Source of the DNA: Simiduia curdlanivorans
GTDB lineage: Bacteria; Pseudomonadota; Gammaproteobacteria; Pseudomonadales; Cellvibrionaceae
Length of the DNA: 64,000 nt
Direction: 5' to 3'
Assembly (NCBI RefSeq): GCF_030409605.1
Contig: NZ_JAUFQG010000004.1
Span: 2,777,001-2,841,000, forward strand
Under the pieces are notes generated by a model. The model had not been told where the DNA came from. It saw only the letters and a program-made list of their open reading frames with translations, and did no database searches. Numbering within the stretch: position 1 is the first letter of the stretch; each line of letters opens with the position of its first letter. Position numbers and translations under genes: made by a program. This document shows, piece by piece, positions 61,573 to 64,000 of this stretch.

Positions 61573-62553
61573 ATGTTAGACACCAAACCACTCTTGTTCC
61601 CGTCGTCTTTTCCGGCGATTTCTCGGGGTTTACTGCAAACCTTGCAAGTGAATTTGGGCTATTTGTGTAATTTAAGTTGCACCCATTGCCATGTGAACGC
61701 CGGGCCGAAACGCACGGAGTTAATGGATTTGTCGACAGTGGATTTGGTCTTGTCCTACGTGGATAGGCACGGCATTAAATGCGTTGATCTCACCGGCGGT
61801 GCGCCGGAAATGAATCCGCATTTTCGCTACTTGGTGCGCGAGCTTAAAAAGCGCGGGCTCGAGGTTATCGACCGCTGTAATTTGACGGTGTTGCTGGAGC
61901 CTGGGTTTGAGGACTTGGCGAATTTCTTGGCACAAAACGACGTGCGTATTGTGGCCAGCCTGCCTTGCTATGAGGCGAAGAATGTCGCCGAGCAGCGCGG
62001 CAAAGGTGTCTATGAATCCTCCGTTGAGGCGTTAAAAATACTCAATACATTAGGCTATGGCGAACAGGGGCATTTGAGTTTAGATTTGGTTTATAACCCT
62101 AATGGCGCCTTTCTGCCCCCGCCGCAGGCGTCCTTGGAGCAGGACTATAAGCGTGAATTAAAAGCCGCGCACGGGATTACTTTTGATCAGCTTTTAACCA
62201 TTACCAATATGCCTATTAGTCGGTTTGGCAGCGTGTTGGAATCTAAGGGTAAGTTTCAATATTATTTGGCGCTGTTGAAAGATAATTTTAGTGAGCAGAA
62301 TCTCGCCAGTGTTATGTGTAAAAGCCTAATTAGCGTTGATTGGCAGGGTTATGTATATGATTGTGATTTTAATCAAATGCTCGAAATGCCGTTAAAAATG
62401 GCTCTGCAAGACGCCATTGTTACTGACAAGTCGAAATTACATTTGCGCGATATTATCGAGTCAAATTTAACCGGCCAATCTATTCAAATTGCTGAGCATT
62501 GTTATGGCTGTACGGCAGGGCAGGGAAGTAGTTGTGGCGGCGCGCTCGATTAA
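61573..62553 (+). CDS. arsS: ArsS-like radical SAM protein (arsenosugar biosynthesis family)
   Basis: A 326-residue radical SAM protein. The iron-sulfur motif CNLSCTHCHVNAGP (CxxxCxxC, residues 32-39) is followed by DLTGGAPEMNP. The C-terminal half contains a cysteine-rich module (VMCKSLISVDWQGYVYDCDFNQML and the terminal CYGCTAGQGSSCGG), as in the DUF3641 domain of ArsS. ArsS is linked to arsenosugar synthesis through an adenosyl radical, acting on methylated arsenicals made by ArsM. In selenoprotein relatives a Sec codon appears; here Cys is used at GSSCGG. It opens a three-gene same-strand cassette with two glycosyltransferases. Confidence 0.85.
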   Translation: MLDTKPLLFPSSFPAISRGLLQTLQVNLGYLCNLSCTHCHVNAGPKRTELMDLSTVDLVLSYVDRHGIKCVDLTGGAPEMNPHFRYLVRELKKRGLEVIDRCNLTVLLEPGFEDLANFLAQNDVRIVASLPCYEAKNVAEQRGKGVYESSVEALKILNTLGYGEQGHLSLDLVYNPNGAFLPPPQASLEQDYKRELKAAHGITFDQLLTITNMPISRFGSVLESKGKFQYYLALLKDNFSEQNLASVMCKSLISVDWQGYVYDCDFNQMLEMPLKMALQDAIVTDKSKLHLRDIIESNLTGQSIQIAEHCYGCTAGQGSSCGGALD

Positions 62554-63250
62554 TCCGATAAGCATTATCATTCCCACTTACGGGGATATCGAACAGGTCG
62601 CTGTGCTTTTGCGCAGCTTGCAGCCATTGCGGGCGCAGGGTGCCGAATTGTTGGTTGCCAATGGTTGCGCCGAAGACGCTAATAAAGCTGCAGAATTGGC
62701 TTGGCTCGCCGATCATATTGTCAACAGCCAACCGGGCCGGGCGCGGCAAATGAATACTGCCGCTGCCATCGCGCGTGGCGAGTTTTTGTTGTTCTTGCAT
62801 GCAGATTCACGGGTAACAGCGTCGCTTTTCGAGCCTTTCTTTTCACCGCAATCCATAGACTCATCTTGGGGTTTTTACCGGCTGCGCATAGAGCCCGCCG
62901 ATGGCCTACTGCCCTTGGTGGCGAAACTGATAAATATTCGTTCAGGTTTAACCCACATCGCTACCGGCGACCAAGCCTTGTGGGTGCGGCGCGACTTATT
63001 TGACGCGCTGGGCGGTTACCCTGATCAAGCCTTGATGGAAGATATCGAACTTTGTGCGCGGCTAGGTAAAAACTACAAGCCAACCCACTTTTCTGGTTTT
63101 GTGATCACCTCGTCCCGGCGCTGGCAATCTAAAGGGCAGATCAGAACGATTGTTACCATGTGGTGGCTGCGCCTGCGCTATTGGTTGGGTGCTAACCCCA
63201 ATCATTTGGCGGCCATTTATTATCCGCATTTAAAGCAGACTGATTGCTAA
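62534..63250 (+). CDS. Glycosyltransferase, rSAM/selenodomain-associated type 2 (TIGR04283-like)
   Basis: A 238-residue GT-A (family 2) glycosyltransferase. SIIIPTYGDIEQVAVLLRSL is the nucleotide-sugar start; FLLFLHADSRV is the donor DxD-like site, and HIATGDQALWVRRDLFDALGGYPDQALMEDIELCARLG is the acceptor region. GTG at 62534 has GGAAG upstream and overlaps arsS by 20 bases; an earlier frame from 62489 lies fully within arsS. Families of this type are named for their association with radical SAM/selenodomain genes. Acceptor unknown. Confidence 0.83.
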   Translation: MAARSINPISIIIPTYGDIEQVAVLLRSLQPLRAQGAELLVANGCAEDANKAAELAWLADHIVNSQPGRARQMNTAAAIARGEFLLFLHADSRVTASLFEPFFSPQSIDSSWGFYRLRIEPADGLLPLVAKLINIRSGLTHIATGDQALWVRRDLFDALGGYPDQALMEDIELCARLGKNYKPTHFSGFVITSSRRWQSKGQIRTIVTMWWLRLRYWLGANPNHLAAIYYPHLKQTDC

Positions 63251-63904
63251 ATGATTCAGAGAGATAGAGCCCGGGGCCTAATTGTTCAGTTTGCTAAAGC
63301 GCCAATTGTCGGACAAGTGAAAACCCGTTTGCACTCGGCGTTAACACCGGAAGACGCCACGGAATTGCACTGCGCCTTGGTTAAGCATAGCCACAAGGTT
63401 GTCAGCTCGCTGGTCGAGGTAAAGTGCGCCCTAGCGGTTGCGCCGCCCGAGCACGCCTTTTGGCGCGAAGCGGACTTTGCGCGAACGGCCTTGTGGTCGC
63501 AAGGGGACGGCAATTTAGGGCAGCGGATGCAGGCGTGTTTCGAACGCCAGTTGTGCGATAGCTCGATCGCTTGGGTCATTTTAATTGGCAGTGATTGTCC
63601 CGCACTGAATTCGGCTTATTTGGTCGACGCAATTAAGGCACTTGAGCAGGGGCATGAGCTTGTCTTGGGGCCAGCCACCGATGGCGGTTATGTGCTCATT
63701 GCTATGTCTTCGCCTTTCCCCGTGTTTGAGGGCGTCGATTGGGGCTCGGCTAAGGTTCTGACGCAAACCTGTGCCAAGGCGGCAGGTTTGGGCATTGCGC
63801 CTTATCTGCTGGCTCCCTTGGCAGATGTAGATCGCCCCGAGGATTTAGCTCAGCTTGGTCAATACGCTCATCTCGCTCGCTGGGCTGTGGGCGCGAGGCC
63901 TTAG
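63251..63904 (+). CDS. Glycosyltransferase, rSAM/selenodomain-associated type 1 (TIGR04282-like)
   Basis: A 217-residue GT-A-like nucleotidyl/glycosyl-transferase of DUF2064 type. Motifs: IVQFAKAPIVGQVKTRL at the N-terminus, ILIGSDCPALNSAYLVDAIKAL (DC near residue 116) and LVLGPATDGGYVLIAMSSPFP. The ATG follows the previous stop directly (TAAATG), so the cassette is coupled. Partner of the TIGR04283-like gene in many genomes. Donor and acceptor are not known. Confidence 0.83.
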   Translation: MIQRDRARGLIVQFAKAPIVGQVKTRLHSALTPEDATELHCALVKHSHKVVSSLVEVKCALAVAPPEHAFWREADFARTALWSQGDGNLGQRMQACFERQLCDSSIAWVILIGSDCPALNSAYLVDAIKALEQGHELVLGPATDGGYVLIAMSSPFPVFEGVDWGSAKVLTQTCAKAAGLGIAPYLLAPLADVDRPEDLAQLGQYAHLARWAVGARP

Positions 63905-64000
63905 CCCGTTAGCCGGAAGTCGCGGCGAATAGGGAGCTAATGCTCTGCAGTTATTCAGCTATTTCTGAGCAATTGAGGCGTTCTTTTTCGTTGACCCCTC
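63905..64000. other. Right edge, no feature seen
   Basis: The final 96 bases after the last gene show no start codon with a convincing ribosome binding site and no terminator-like hairpin; whether the cassette continues cannot be judged. Confidence 0.4.

Noticed and set aside
61573..62553. Possible selenocysteine codon in the ArsS-like gene
   Set aside because: The C-terminal GSSCGG is encoded by TGT at the relevant position and no in-frame TGA interrupts the gene.
1..64000. Insertion sequences, prophage, CRISPR, toxin-antitoxin or defence genes
   Set aside because: No transposase, integrase, direct-repeat array or recognised defence domain is present; nearly all genes belong to conserved housekeeping families.

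Overview
The window reads as a core-chromosome segment of a free-living, probably marine gammaproteobacterium of the Pseudomonadales/Cellvibrionales kind. The main argument is gene order. The block topA, two small conserved genes, sulA-lexA, a PsrA-type TetR regulator, nagZ, a phosphoribosyltransferase, an MTA/MTI phosphorylase, a CsiV-like protein, mfd, a long-type GAPDH, nqrA-F, apbE, nqrM, sthA, a PilZ protein, lolC-lolD-lolE and a DUF2062 protein follows, as I remember it, the order in Pseudomonas aeruginosa. A sodium-pumping NADH:quinone oxidoreductase suits a marine or salt-adapted lifestyle. Species assignment is inference only.

Layout. 1-9.4 kb: the 3' end of an unknown gene, a glutaredoxin-like protein, an EAL-HDOD signalling protein, CheV, the Slt lytic transglycosylase, the Uup ABC-F ATPase, a universal stress protein and two membrane-anchored unknowns. 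9.6-19.8 kb: topA, the SOS pair lexA-sulA behind two tandem LexA boxes, a LOG-family nucleotide hydrolase, a PsrA-like regulator, nagZ, an MscS channel, purine/methylthio-nucleoside salvage genes and a cold-shock protein. 19.8-26.1 kb: CsiV-like protein, mfd and gap. 26.4-35 kb: the complete Na+-NQR operon with both maturation factors (ApbE for covalent FMN, NqrM for the iron site), then sthA. 35-40 kb: two small genes, the lipoprotein release system LolCDE and a DUF2062 protein. 40-49 kb: an unknown coiled-coil protein, adk, hemH, a histone H1-like Lys/Ala protein, tsaB, uppP, a beta-hydroxyacid dehydrogenase, a VOC protein, an M18 aminopeptidase and a two-cNMP/rhodanese protein. 49-61 kb: a queuosine-tRNA mannosyltransferase-like protein, trpS, bioA, a DUF547 protein, a YcgR-like PilZ protein, ttcA, an unknown, lrp/ald and a large GGDEF-EAL protein. 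61-64 kb: rsmE, tRNA-Arg(CCT), and a three-gene radical SAM/selenodomain-associated cassette (ArsS-like radical SAM plus two glycosyltransferases).

Functional themes. Cyclic-di-GMP signalling is well represented: an EAL-HDOD protein, two PilZ proteins and a GGDEF-EAL protein, plus CheV for chemotaxis. Envelope maintenance includes Slt, NagZ, UppP and LolCDE. The respiratory/redox block couples GAPDH, Na+-NQR and SthA. tRNA modification is represented by TsaB, TtcA and the QTMAN-like protein.

I see no insertion sequence, prophage, CRISPR array, toxin-antitoxin pair or defence island. The least ordinary parts are the radical SAM cassette beside tRNA-Arg, the cNMP-cNMP-rhodanese protein lacking the rhodanese cysteine, the terminator-like hairpin in the mfd leader, the nested inverted repeats in front of the sulA stop, and the two unknown genes at 40.1-40.6 kb and 55.5-56.0 kb. 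I did not find convincing evidence of a wholly undescribed system.
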